64,000 nucleotides of DNA from Leishmania infantum JPCM5 (GCF_000002875.2 NC_009420.2:2480320-2544319), one strand, 5' to 3'. Numbered from the stretch's first letter, positions 9,609 to 20,840 are shown. Program-made: numbers and translations. The notes: a model not told the origin generated them from the letters alone.

Positions 9609-10556
9609 TTAATACACGCGAAATGCATGAAGGGCGCAATCGCGTCTTCGATATGGAAAACGAAAGAATGGGAATTTATGAAAAATCACGCCAACTGCAG
9701 ACCAACACGTAGCTATCAATTTATATAAGGCGGGGAGGCGGTGGGCGTTGATGTTGGCCAGCATTGTCTGCGCAAGGTTCTGCGAGGCGGAACCCTGCGT
9801 GAGATCGAGCTTGCTCGTGTGGTTCCAGCTGAAGACATACTTGAACCAGGCGGCGTTCACCTCCATAAGGCCCGGATACACCGCCTTGAGATTGGTGGCG
9901 TTGTCAAGACGCCCGGCAGCCTCGAAGGCGGCGGCCACGTCGTACATGTAGAGGACGCAGCTGGTGCGGGCGTTGAAGTCCGTGCACAGGCCCTCGATCC
10001 ACGCGTCCTTGGCGGCGCTCTGGATGGCGTCCCAGCTGAGGTGCTCATCTATCACCGGGTTGAGGGCGGCGTACAGCGCCGGGTTGTCCAGCCAGCTACG
10101 GCCCATCACGGACGGCACCGCGTCGGTGCTGAGCAGCATGTCGGTCGTTCTGTTGCGCGAGTACACGACCGGGTAGAAGTAGTCGTCCTGGAAGAGGCCG
10201 CGCAGAAAGGCGGTCGCGCTCTGGATGGTGCGCTGGGTGTGGGTGGAGCGGGTGTACACGAGAGAGGAGTTGTACTGCGTCGACGGGAAGAGAGGGCTCT
10301 CCACCAATGAGAGGTCGTTGTAGCGGCTGCGGGCAAACTCGCCGATAGCACGGACCATCTCGACGCCCTCGCCGGTTAGCTCACCGCACGGGTACAGGGT
10401 GCCGCAAATCTCCGTCGTGTTGTCGTTGATGAGGGCACTGCGCGCACCGTGCCGGTGTACCACCTGCACCATGCGCACGACAAGGCGCGCGTCGACCGAC
10501 ACGGCCGCTGCAACCAGCAGGGCGGCCGCCAGCACACGGATGAGCTTCGAGGCCAT
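9609..10556 (-). pseudogene. Truncated histidine secreted acid phosphatase (5' half plus unrelated 42-codon tail)
   Basis: A 315-codon frame whose first 273 residues equal the full-length acid phosphatase at 21644-23647. It keeps the signal peptide (about 1-23), the phosphohistidine motif RHGAR (H35) and N-glycosylation sites. At 9735 the homology stops abruptly and the frame continues 42 residues into unrelated, hydrophobic/basic sequence before TAA. It lacks the catalytic HD motif (H285-D286 in the intact copy), the disulfide-rich C-terminal part and the Ser/Thr-rich phosphoglycan-acceptor repeat. By family knowledge it cannot be an active histidine phosphatase, although a secreted fragment could be made. 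The block is identical to the other copy through the coding part as far as I can compare, so the duplication or conversion is recent. A misassembly is the main alternative. Confidence 0.85.
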
Positions 10557-10614
10557 GGTGCCGTATCTGTGCCCCTTTCTCTACTTGCCGCTCTCAGGTG
10601 CGCGCTCAGGGAGG
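9735..10614 (-). repeat. Direct repeat copy A (SAP 5' half and 5' UTR)
   Basis: About 880 bp matching 22826-23705 at a constant offset of 13,091 bp. I saw no difference in the coding part and one substitution in the 5' UTR (C at 10573, T at 23664). The left edge lies inside the coding region; the right edge lies at the predicted trans-splice acceptor. Confidence 0.9.
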
Positions 10615-10650
10615 GCTGGACATGAGTTGTGAATGCCGCGGAGGAGAAAT
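10615..10650 (-). promoter_or_regulatory. Predicted trans-splice acceptor of truncated SAP
   Basis: On the coding strand a pyrimidine tract (TTTTATTTCTCCTCC, just upstream of 10640) is followed by the first AG at 10616-10617, about 60 nt upstream of the ATG. This is predicted from sequence only. Confidence 0.45.
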
Positions 10651-11558
10651 AAAACCGCGGACGCACAAGCTGCTGATGTTAGCCGAAGAAAAAGTATGAG
10701 CTGGAGAGAGTAAGAGCACAGTTGCTTCTCCCGTTTCGTTCTTTTACGTGAGGGGCGGTAGTGACGACCAATCTTGAGTGACGGCAAAGGGATGGAGGTG
10801 TGGTGCGTGTGTGCTCTTACGGTGCTTATCGACGCGTGGGAGTAGACGGTAGGAGAGGGTGAGGTAGAAACGTGGGGGAAAAAGGGCAAACAACCATCGA
10901 CGTAGTGGCGCCCCGATGCACAGAGTGATGACTCTGAACGTACCTAAAGTGCGAGGGATTTGTATTCGCCAGTGTGCCGAACAGCATCGACGGTTGAGAG
11001 GACGGCGGGAACGCAATCCGGAAGGTGTGAAGAGGCGATGAAAAAAAAAGAAAGACAACTCTTACTTTATCGTTTTTTTTTGCAGGGGTGGCGCAGTGGT
11101 GCGTTGGGCTGCTGATGCCGTGTCAAGAGGGGGAGAGGGACCGCCGTGAGGACAGAGGAGGAGCGCCGGCGTGTGCGCCAAGGTCAAGCCGCGGGATGAA
11201 GGAGGCGGTGACAGGTGCAAACAGCGAGTCGGGTGCGTGCTAGGCAGCGAAAGAAGCAGCTGCGAAAGGGCGTCGCGACGCAGAGTCCACGCTGGTCGTG
11301 CTGCTGGTGACGACGGTGGCGCATCGGCAGCACCGTCCATTAGGGAACAGATTTCGACACCGTGTACAGGGTGCAGACGCACTTATTTCCGGCGCTTCCG
11401 CCAAAGTCTGTCTCTTACTTTCGTTATACACTTCAGCAGATCATCGAAGCACAGCTGCGGCACCCCTCAAAACATGCCATCAATGGAACAAGGAGGACTG
11501 GGTGGAGTCGTGAGGGAGACGATAAACACCGATGAAGGAAACGAAGGCGGTTCGCAAC
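10651..11558. other. Intergenic / UTRs, no gene seen
   Basis: Spacer between the truncated phosphatase and the next gene upstream. No coding frame with ATG and domain character. It does not resemble the sequence upstream of the second SAP copy (after 23706). Confidence 0.55.
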
Positions 11559-12968
11559 TCACTCCTCTTCGAGAACACCTCGATTCAGGTACGAAGCTGC
11601 CGAGGAGACGGAAGAAAGATCATCTGCGTGTGAATCTTTTTTGATGGGGGAGACGGTCTGCGACGGAGCGTTTGAGGCGCTTTCCTGCGCTTCCGCATCT
11701 GGTTCACCGCGAGGTTGCTCCGTGTGCACGGAGTTGTCGAGGCGTCGCTCTTGAGTGCTGCGTCGTCGGCGCGGCCCCGACGTCTTTTCACGCGAGCGCG
11801 AGCTGTAGGTAAAGATGGCCGTCACCGTGCGTGAGTGAAACGGCAGCGACGGGTCGACCGTAGAAACAGATGACGGCGCGTTCACCTTGCCATCGGCACG
11901 GTCCTCTTGCGTCGCGTCGGAGGTAGTCGAAGAACTGCGCTGACAACTTTGGTGAGCCGGCTGCGGCGGAGGTGGAGCGACTGACCGTGGGCTGCTTGTC
12001 ATTGAATGACTTCGTTGAACTGTGTGTTGGAACGCGACTGTGGAAGAGGAGGAGGGTTGGCCGTGCACACTCAGCCGCCGTCGCACAATGAAGGTGCCGG
12101 AGAAAGAGCTGCTGGGCTGCGACGTTGCCGCGGTGGGAGTTGACGCTACCGCACTGACTTGCTCTTCGTCTGTTGTCGAGAGGATCAGACTGCTGCTGCC
12201 GTCACTGCCCTCGCTGCCGGCACCGGAGAGAGTGAAGTCGCGACGCTCATTCAGAGGGGCAGTGAGCTCCTTGTGCTTATGGATGTCTTCGCTGTTCCTT
12301 GCCTTTTGCTTCACCTTGCGCACGCTTGGCGCCCCACGCTGCGCGACGCCGCCTCCGCTGGCGCGTCTGGAGCTGCAAGGAGGACTGGTGGGAGGTGCTG
12401 GTGTGAGAGGCACGTGCTGGCCCCGCGCAGCCGTTAGCCGCGGCGAAACGGAGGTCGACGCGGCTCTCAAGGTATGCACTTGCCCAGAGAACACCGGTGG
12501 CGTGCGCTGAGACACAGAGGAGAGGCTGACAGGTGCCTGCCCGTTTGCTTGCAGCCGCTGCTGGCGGCGAAGCTGCCGGCCACGCTGCTGTTGAGCGGCA
12601 TTCAGCTTTGCCTGCGTACGAGCCCAGTATTCAGCGGCAAGGCGATCGCGATGGCTCTGATGGCCATCTGTCTTCGAATCATCGCGCGCCTGCAGCGCCG
12701 ACGTGTCGCGCCGCTTCTCCTTTTTGTTCGTCTCGCTCAAAGTTGTTCGCGCCTTGCGTAGCTGCGACTGATACTCAGATGAGCACATGCCACCCAATCG
12801 GCCCCACACCATGATGACTTCGGCGGCCTCTTTATCCCAGTTCTCGAGCCGCTCGCGCAGAAACGTCTCCAGCTGACCGTTGTGGGTACTATCGTCGGAT
12901 GTTGTGCCGCTCACGCCGAGTTTCGACCGCTGCAGCGCAGGCGGCGAGGGTTGCAGTGCAGAACTCAT
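11559..12968 (-). CDS. Hypothetical Ser/Arg/Pro-rich protein
   Basis: A 469-residue protein I do not recognise. The start is the ATG at 12968 (MSSALQPSPP); the open frame continues upstream only with non-ATG codons. Residues 30-85 are the most structured part (LETFLRERLENWDKEAAEVIMVWGRL), predicted helical, then Lys/Arg-rich helices to about 150. The remaining two-thirds is low-complexity Ser/Thr/Pro/Arg with many RxxS contexts, so it is probably disordered and phosphorylated. No membrane segment or signal peptide. It sits between MPK1 and the truncated phosphatase, inside the 13-kb interval bounded by the two SAP blocks, so its dosage should change together with MPK1 if that interval is amplified. 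Confidence 0.75.
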   Translation of the reverse strand: MSSALQPSPPALQRSKLGVSGTTSDDSTHNGQLETFLRERLENWDKEAAEVIMVWGRLGGMCSSEYQSQLRKARTTLSETNKKEKRRDTSALQARDDSKTDGHQSHRDRLAAEYWARTQAKLNAAQQQRGRQLRRQQRLQANGQAPVSLSSVSQRTPPVFSGQVHTLRAASTSVSPRLTAARGQHVPLTPAPPTSPPCSSRRASGGGVAQRGAPSVRKVKQKARNSEDIHKHKELTAPLNERRDFTLSGAGSEGSDGSSSLILSTTDEEQVSAVASTPTAATSQPSSSFSGTFIVRRRLSVHGQPSSSSTVAFQHTVQRSHSMTSSPRSVAPPPPQPAHQSCQRSSSTTSDATQEDRADGKVNAPSSVSTVDPSLPFHSRTVTAIFTYSSRSREKTSGPRRRRSTQERRLDNSVHTEQPRGEPDAEAQESASNAPSQTVSPIKKDSHADDLSSVSSAASYLNRGVLEEE

Positions 12969-14610
12969 CGTCTCTGCCAAACAAAAGGTACCTGATAAGC
13001 ACAAGGCCTCAGCCCGCTTCGTGCCCTGTGAATGCTGAATTGATCTATGAGTGCCCCTTCACGGAGGCGCGTGGATGTGTATGCGTCCGTGTAAGGGCGG
13101 GGCGCGGGTGCTATTGGACCTTTCCCCGCTACTGATGCAGATATCAGTAGCTGGCTGCACAGTCAAAAGGTCCAGCACCCCCCCCCGGGAAAGGCACATG
13201 CACACTAATAAGAGCTCACGTGGAGACTACAAGACAACGCGATAAGCACCATTCAGCGCCGTTTTCAATGAAGTCTACGCTGTGTGCGGAAGCGGGTGCG
13301 GCTTGTACGTGTAAGGGGGGGATCAGTGAGCATGAGTCACTGTCTGAAGGAAGCGGAGGGGTGCGCAAGAGTGCGGGGACGCAATCGCGGACAAGCGTCA
13401 CTTAGAGCACCTGACCACTTCAGGAGCAACGTGTACTACTCGTGGCATCAAAGCAGCACAACCCATAGCCTCAAAAACACAGTGGCCAGAAGTACGGGAC
13501 AGCCGGCCAAGCTACGACAGGTGCGCTTGCATCGAGGCACACTCCAGATAATGTTTTCTCTTGCTGTTCTGTTTTGAGAGAAAAAAGTTAGGCGCACTTC
13601 GGACGGCATCCCCACGCCAGCATCGATACACATGCACACATGCACATACACACCCTAACCCTGTGCTTGCGTGCAGAAAAGGGGGGGGGCGTAGGCTTAA
13701 GAGTACTAGCGTGTGCCGCCGCACAGCAGACGTCAGTTTCAAACACGGAAAAATAAATACATGAACAGAGGAGAAGCATTTGAGGAGCAAAGACGTCCAA
13801 ACAGAAGGACAGGCGCACACACGCACACGCATACGCATACGCACATAGCTGAGAGAAGAGAACGTGGTCTTTGATCCCTAATTCCACCAATGAGCCCGTT
13901 TCCGCCTCGAGCGCCTACACACGCACACAAAATCGTACCGACATCGATCTCCTCCCTCGAAAAAAAAAGCGGAGCATTGTGTCAATTAGCGAGGCACAGG
14001 AACGTGTGCAGATGTGCTCGTACGTTACTATGCTGGGGCTGCATCTGCAGCACGACAACGGCACAGGCACGCACAAAGTACACGTACCCGCGCACAAACA
14101 GACACAATCTCCGTATTCCTTTCGGCTCTCCTTCCCTTGCCAAGACGATGAGGCGCAGAGGGAGGTGGAGCAGGGGCATCTTCAATTACGACCGCACACA
14201 CGGGTGCAACGCGACGCGACGAGGATAGAGAGAGACCGGAGAACGGGCGAAGGCAAAGGACGGCTCATACGGATTAGACACACACACACAAAAGCTCACT
14301 AGAAACAAAGAGGAACTCGACTGGGCAAAACAAGAAAACGGTAACGGCAACTCGACAACGGCCGCCGCGTGTGGATGCTGTGACAGTGTTGCGAAAAGCA
14401 GCCCCTCTCTTCACATGTGCACGCAGGGAGAACGAGAGGGATGCATGATGGGTGGTGGTGGTTGGGAGGAAGAGGGACAACAAGCGCGTGTCCTTTCTTT
14501 TTTTTTTCGTAGTGGAAACGGTGCGTCGCGTCGGGGCTGCTCCCTGCAGGGCGGCTGGAGCATCTTCGACATGGTTCGCTGTGCACCTCGCCGACAACTT
14601 CAGTCTGTCG
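12969..14610. other. Intergenic / UTRs (MPK1 3' side), no gene seen
   Basis: Probable MPK1 3' UTR and spacer. It contains C and G homopolymers (around 13180-13188 and 13680-13690), CA-rich stretches and T-rich runs, but no supportable coding frame on either strand. Confidence 0.55.
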
Positions 14611-15687
14611 CTAATACACGTCTGTTATGTGATGGCGGTAGCGCATGCCGATCTCGTCGTACAGATTCGCCTTGTACTCCTCCTTGGTGTAGACCTTCTC
14701 ATCCACGAGGGGCAGCACGAGTGGGTCGAGGTCTTGGATTTTCTCCAGTTCACCAGGCTGCACAAACGGGGCGACGTAGGGGTGCTGCAGCGCCTCCACC
14801 GCGGAAAGCCGCCTCTTTGGATTGAAAACGATGAGCTTCATCATCAAGTCTGTCGCCTCGCTATCCTTCAGGTTCTTGTTCCCCACAAGTGGAGAGAAGA
14901 TCAGCGGGGTCGGAAGGGAGTTGATGAGAGTCTCGAGCTCGGGCGAGTGAAGGCTGCGCACATCTGCGTCGCTCGGCACGCCGATAGCCTCGACGATCAG
15001 ACGGAGTTGATCCAGCGTGTTTCGGCCCTCGAAGAGTGGGTGGCCCAGCAGCATCTCCCCAATCACACACCCGATGGCCCACATGTCCATCGCTGTGGAG
15101 TACGCGCGCGACTTGACCAAAATCTCCGGCGACCGGTACCACCGAGTTGCGATGTAGTCAGTCAGGTCGAGAAACTCCTGCTCGTTGTCGAAGCCGCTGC
15201 GAAACGTGCGAGCCAGACCAAAGTCCCCGAGCTTGATGGAGCAGTCGCTGCTCACAAATATGTTGGCCGGCTTCAAATCCCGGTGAATGATGTTCTGTGC
15301 GTGGAGCTGCGCCACTGTGCGAAGTAACTGATAGGTGAGGAAGCGCTTGTGGTCGCGCTGCAGAAGGTTTTTACGAATAATGGCTGTGAGATCGGTTTCT
15401 ATCAACTCAAAAACGAGGTACAGGTCAATGTCGTTGGCTGCACGAATCACATCGAGGATGCCGACAATGAAGGGGTTGTGCCGCAGTCGCTGCAAAAGCA
15501 TCACTTCCCGATAAGTGCGCTGCGCATCTTGAACGTTGCCAAAGGCGTCGTAGACCTTTTTGAGGGCAACGCACTTGCCCGTGCGGCGGTCGAGAGCACA
15601 CCAGACGACTCCGTAGGCGCCGCTGCCGATGTGGCGGAGAATTCGGTAGCGCTGCTCAACCTCACCGTCGATGCCATAGGAGGTCAT
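14611..15687 (-). CDS. MPK1: Mitogen-activated protein kinase 1 (MPK1/LMPK)
   Basis: A 358-residue ERK-like MAP kinase, the usual length for Leishmania MPK1. Kinase landmarks in order: glycine loop G21-S-G-A-Y-G26, ATP-anchoring lysine K43 (VALKK), catalytic loop HRDLKP at 135-140, DFG at 155-157, and the activation-loop motif T176-D-Y178, the TDY variant typical of trypanosomatid MAP kinases, followed by ATRWYRSPE. The C-terminus (MRYRHHITDVY) also agrees with the known protein. Established knowledge: L. mexicana MPK1 is needed for amastigote proliferation, is activated by dual phosphorylation on T176/Y178, and lies between secreted acid phosphatase genes; MAPK1 copy-number gain is described in L. 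donovani field isolates. The start is the ATG at 15687 with no competing upstream ATG in frame. Confidence 0.97.
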   Translation of the reverse strand: MTSYGIDGEVEQRYRILRHIGSGAYGVVWCALDRRTGKCVALKKVYDAFGNVQDAQRTYREVMLLQRLRHNPFIVGILDVIRAANDIDLYLVFELIETDLTAIIRKNLLQRDHKRFLTYQLLRTVAQLHAQNIIHRDLKPANIFVSSDCSIKLGDFGLARTFRSGFDNEQEFLDLTDYIATRWYRSPEILVKSRAYSTAMDMWAIGCVIGEMLLGHPLFEGRNTLDQLRLIVEAIGVPSDADVRSLHSPELETLINSLPTPLIFSPLVGNKNLKDSEATDLMMKLIVFNPKRRLSAVEALQHPYVAPFVQPGELEKIQDLDPLVLPLVDEKVYTKEEYKANLYDEIGMRYRHHITDVY

Positions 15688-18600
15688 GATGGCGATGGCG
15701 AGAGGGTTCCCGCCAAAAAAAAGATGAGCAAAGGGATACCAAATTCTCAGACTTTTATTCCTGCTCTATCGCGTATAGGGATGTGCGGGTACGGAGACGC
15801 GAGTTTGAATGTGTATCTCTGTGTGCTCAACCATCTACGCTCATGTGTGCGCGCGCGGTGGCTTTTCTGCGTGCCCACACGAGGGAAGCTGAAGAAGGGA
15901 AAAATAATCAGAAATGAAAGCACGCGACGAGCGCGCGCGCACACACACACCGTCGCGGGGGTGGTGGTGATGGTGGGAAGGTTAAGTGCTACACACGGGA
16001 CGCACTGCTCTCGCCTTCCCGTTGTGCTTATCGGCTAGCACCTTTGTGAAAGATGGTCACTGACGCACATATGGAACGACAGGACAAGGGATCGAGAAGC
16101 ATTGGTGTGAGAGGCAAAGAAGGAGATGCGGATGCGGAGCAGAAAAAAGAGATGATAGTGGTCATACACACAGGGGGCCATGTGTTCGTTGTGCACTCTC
16201 TCATCCAATGCTCTTCTCCGAGATCGTTGTCAGCATCGCACCTACAGTGATGCCCTGGGGAGCAGCGCGCCTTGCACGTTTCGCACGGGACACACAGAGA
16301 AAGATACTGAAAGAAATAGATGCCTCCTGTGTAGGAGCGCTTACCCCAGCACGACCCCGAAGCGTGCGGGCTGCATCTACGCCTCTGCAGCCGTTGCCTT
16401 TACTCGATCCACTTTTTCTTGTGTCTGCTTCAGCTTTTCTTTGCCATAGTGATCCCAAATCAAGCTCCTAACTTGTTCATGTCTTTGCTATCAACCCTTT
16501 CCTTAGCCGTGTGTTTGTGTCGGTGCCTCGATGTCTTGTTTTCTTTCTTTTCCTCTCTGCCCCCACCCGCTTGCGTGCGTGCGTGCGCGCGTGCGAGTAC
16601 TTGCGCAATGTGCTGTCGCACTATGTCCTCTCCTTCCCCTTAGTCCCCGACGTTTCGTGTGCATTATTGCTCGTGGTAGGCGACAATTCAAGCAAACGCA
16701 GTGAGAGAGCACATACCCAGAGACGCTGCAACCCTGTCCTTCAGCGCGGCGACCACGAAGAGCATGAGCGGTAAGATGGGACAGACGAAAAGGTGGGGTT
16801 CTGGATACGCGGGTGAAGGGAGGGGACGAAGGGATCGCGAAAGGAGATGACGACAATGAACGAAGATGCTGTGCACCGCATAGTCGGGTATCTCGACGAC
16901 GCCAATGCGAATGAAGAACAAGAAAAAGGCGAGGAATGGGTGGCCTCGTAAGGGTGATGAGAAGTGAGAGAAGACCAGTAGAGATCTTCTGCTGAACGCA
17001 GAGACAGATACAGAGACACACTCACTCACAAGTGGGAGGAGCGAGCGAGAGGATATTCCAATAATAAGAAAAAAGCTTCAAAACGACAGTACAGAGCCAC
17101 CTTGTTTCCGTTTGTTGTGGGTGTGCTTTTCTTCTTGTCTTTTTTCTTCCTTTTAATGGAGAGCGCCAACAACATCGTCCAAGACATGCTCACGAAGAAG
17201 AGAGCAACAAAAACGACAACAGGATTAGGAGCATGGAAAGAAGAAAAGAATAAAGGGAGACGCACAATGTTATCTGTTCCGTTGAATTTGACCGATTTCT
17301 GTTTTTTTTTTGTTATCTTTCTCTTCCTTTAGCGACCTCCACACACCTCTCCGTTCCCTTCGCCCGATGCTGATGCGACTGTCTACTTTACGCGCTCTTC
17401 TCTTTCCATCGATCTGCAGTCGTGCCCAGTCCTCGCCCTTCGGCCCTTCCCTCTTTCTGTCTTGCGCATGTTTTCTTCAGCTTACCCTCCTCTTTTGCGT
17501 AATTCATGCCATTCCCGATCGCTGCACGCGACACGCGAGTGAACAGAAAAAGGCGGTGGGGTAGGCGTCGAGAGGAGGAAGAGCAGAGGAGAGAGAGAGA
17601 GTTGCGCGCCGTGTCCCTTGTCTTGAGCAGCTCCATCAGCGCCATCACAGGGGACCGCTTCGACGGTGCCAAGCTGCTCTTGGCAGAGGGGCGGGGGAGG
17701 TGGACCCGACAAACAACAGGAAAATTTCGAGAGAGCGGTAGGGCGGGACCTGACACAGTAAACGAGGAGAAGACGGGGTGCCCTTGGAGTTGTAGGAGGA
17801 TGCCAGCAAGTATGTTGAAAAAAGCGCCATGCAAGACTACAGCGTGTGAGGCCGTTGGGAACCAAATCAACGCCGCTGTTTCTTTTTGCCCCTTTTACTT
17901 TTTCCGCCTCGCTCTCCTTCACTTCTGTCTTTAACCGCTCCTCGGCAGGCTGCGTGACTTTGGCCATGTTCATCATCTGGAGCGTCTCGAACCAAGGCGC
18001 GCACACAGATGTGAGATCATTGATAATGCACGCGACGGCGGCGACGAGGTTTTGGAAAGGCGAAAGGAGAGAAGGGGACGGGAGGAGAGACGAGGCAGTG
18101 ACAGTGCCAGGCGTGTGTAAACGACAGATAGGATTGGCCAAGAGCAACCTCGACAGAAAGAGTCACACAAGAAACAGTTAACGGTCAAAGGGCAGAAGGA
18201 AAACAAAAAGTGAGCGAGCGAGACGTACCGAAAGCAAAAATGATAATAAAAAAAAAAGGATGTGCTCGGAGCGCAGCAGGCGGAGGACGCGAGCAGGCGT
18301 CCTCCCCGCAACTGCAGTTGCCGCAACCCTACAACACGCCACCGCAGAGGTTTTACTTCGGCTTGGGGAGAGGTTTATCGCTCCCCTCCTGCGCAGTGTG
18401 TATGCTTTCATTTGTCTCCTTCGTGGGTGTCACACACGCGTCTCACTGCTGCCGCACACCGCAGCCGCAGTCAGAGCCGATCACACCTTTGTGCGCACTG
18501 TTGCACACCTCATTCACCCTCGCGGAGTTCAACTCCTGCGCGCGTGTGCGGGATGGCGAGCCGAACAGCGAAAAAGAAAAGAAAAAAACATACTGGTCAA

Positions 18601-19359
18601 TGATGCAGTTTGCTCCACAGTCACCGGCCACCTCTCTCAGGTCTTCTCGCCTTCTTGGACCTGATGCCTCCACACATAAGAAAACAAAAGGGTCTTGAAG
18701 TAAGGTGACGGGCGGATGCGACGAGAGCAGAAAGGGGCACGGGTGCACCCATGTCAACTCCTCTTGTTTTTCCCGCTTCTTATCGAAGTGAAGTGGTATA
18801 TGTGAGCGCCTGGGGAGAGGACGAGGTAGGGCGCAACGAGGAGGGTCGGTGGGGAAGCGTGGTGCATCAGAAGAAACAGCGGCAGGAACTGAAGATAAAT
18901 GTGAGCCGCTTCAACTAGGTCTTTAAAGAGTTGTTTCTTTTTGTTTGCTTGTTTCCACGGATGCGCCTTGAGCAATGATGCGCGCCGATGGAGTTCTACT
19001 GTGCGGTGCACTGTAGCCTCCTTCTCTCCCTGTTCCCTTCTGTACAATCTACTTCATCGACAGACCACACGACACTACGAGCGCATGCATGTAAATGTAT
19101 ATATTACACGCAGAGCGAGAAGCGACCCGTCGAGGTGCATCAGTAAGAACGAAAAAAAAAAATAGAAACGAAACGTTCGAGGAGGCCACGAAAGCACAAA
19201 GAAGCCCGTAGACCCGCTAATAGGTGAAAAAAACAGAGATTGCTTGGCACACGAACACTGCCGTACAACTCAACACCGGCGCGCTTCCACTAAAGATTAA
19301 AGAGAAAGCGTGCACCGAACCACAGCTGAAGGCCCTTTTTTCCTTCACCGGAGGGTCGG
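15688..19359. other. Long gene-poor stretch upstream of MPK1
   Basis: About 3.7 kb with no supportable gene. It holds T- and A-rich homopolymers (near 17300-17310, 18248-18257 and 19150-19160), CA/GT-rich tracts and, at 17388-17976 on the minus strand, two overlapping protein-like frames that may be a short broken gene (see findings). The rest shows nothing I can interpret. Confidence 0.5.
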
Positions 19360-20840
19360 GGTAGGCAGGAGGTTGGCCAGCCTCAGGCCAGGCTCCCTCT
19401 GAGACCCTGCACACCCTGCCTGTATGCCATGCCTCGCCCTGAGGGGCCTGGAGCCGTGGCATTCCGCAATGTGGTGCGGCCGCTCTCCACCCCGGCGCCT
19501 GCAGGACTCGAGGGTGCTCTCGTGATGCTGCCGGCATGTGCGCCTCATCAGCCCACCTGGTCGGATGAAGGAGGTGCCGCAACAGCGCGTGCACGTGCAC
19601 CGTGGTGCTCCTAGGTGTGGATGCCTTCGCGCCTTTCTCGCTCATCACTCGCGCTCTCCTGGCGGCCGCGTGCCTCGGTCGGATGCGGCACACCACATGC
19701 CAGCGGTGCTCGGCATGCGCGTGCGCACAGTGCCCGCACCAGTGGGCCTCGGGGTCCGTTGCAGGACAGCAGTGCTGTCTGGCGGGCTCGCTGTCTTCAC
19801 CCCCCACGTCCGTGGATGCCGCCGAGGGGGGTGGGGGAGGCGTGTCTGCATGGCTTGCCCGCATGCGCCGCGACAGGTGGGACGCCGCCATGAGTCTGTG
19901 GCAGCAGGGGCATTCCACCCTCTCCTGAGTCCGCACGCCTCTGACAGGCGCGGGCGTGTCAAGCGGAAGGGGCCCGCGCAGAGACGTGTGCCAGCGCACA
20001 AAAGGGCCCATAGCGTGCCAGCCTGTAGAGGGGCATAGGGGTGCAGCGATGGACACCCGACGGAGGAGCCACATGCGGTGCGAGGGAGATGTGCGTACTC
20101 TGGTCGCTGCGTGCAAGACCATGGCGTGAAATGAGGTGTGCTCTGAGCCTCGAGCTGTCGTCAAATCGCGCGTAGCACACCCGGCGCAACGCCCGGTCGG
20201 ACGCCCTCATAGCAAACGGCAGGTGAGGGGTGGGGTGTTTGGGGGGGTGGAGGGGCGGAGGTGCTACAGTTCTAGCGGCGTAGCCGGCATCACACTGTCT
20301 GCACGCCGTGCTGCCACCGCCGGCCACCTGCCATTGCAGGAATCCCAGGTGCGGAGAGGTGCCTCTGCGGGGCTGGGCGAGGGCCATCTTCTGCCGCCGT
20401 GTGAGCTCGCCATCCTGGCTCTTCTGGTGTGGGACGGCTGCCGCCAAGGAGCACTTGTCGTCGCGTGTCACATCGTGTAGCGGGGTTTCGCGGCATGTCG
20501 GCGTGGCGTCTGAGACCGGCGACCAGGTCCGTGATGCATGCAGTTGGCGGCGGCTCCTCTGGCATTGCCAATTCGGCAAGCCTGCCGGATTCGCCCTTGC
20601 GTTCCACTTCGCAAGGGCCGAAGACGGACGTAAACGAGAGACACTGGTGACGGGGAGCACAAATAAAACACAGAGCAAAAGAATAAAAAAATGAGGTCAG
20701 CATCACAGCGACCAAACCATCAGATGCACAACCACAGAGACGACGAGCTCTGTGCTCTGCAGAGATGACCAATGCTGATAAACAGAAAATGCCATGCAGA
20801 AATTCTGCACGCAACATGAAAAGACTTACGCATACTCCCA
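19360..20840 (-). mobile_element. Degenerate retroelement relic with C2H2 zinc-finger array (ingi/L1Tc-clade, DIRE-like)
   Basis: Coding traces on the minus strand are spread over all three frames, so the element is dead. Successive finger-like remnants read: a C..LRRH unit at 20503-20538; C-Y-A-R-F....L..H....H at 20121-20177; and C-P-C-C....SHLSRRMRASH at 19850-19912, with the first His replaced by Arg. More Cys/His clusters follow between about 19580 and 19770. L1Tc/ingi-type non-LTR retrotransposons of trypanosomatids carry C-terminal C2H2 fingers, and Leishmania keeps only degenerate relatives (DIREs); the assignment to them is inference. No reverse transcriptase or endonuclease motif is visible. 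The 3' part (19368-19738) is repeated in inverted orientation at 50853-51222. Confidence 0.5.
19368..19738 (-). repeat. Inverted repeat copy A (retroelement relic)
   Basis: About 370 bp that, as reverse complement, matches 50853-51222 with only scattered substitutions and small indels. Both translate to the same peptide fragments (for example HRWHVVCRIRPRH and RVMSEKGAK). Confidence 0.85.

Noticed and set aside
13653..13662. Telomere-like CCCTAACCCT
   Set aside because: Fewer than two units in a C/A-rich spacer; expected by chance.
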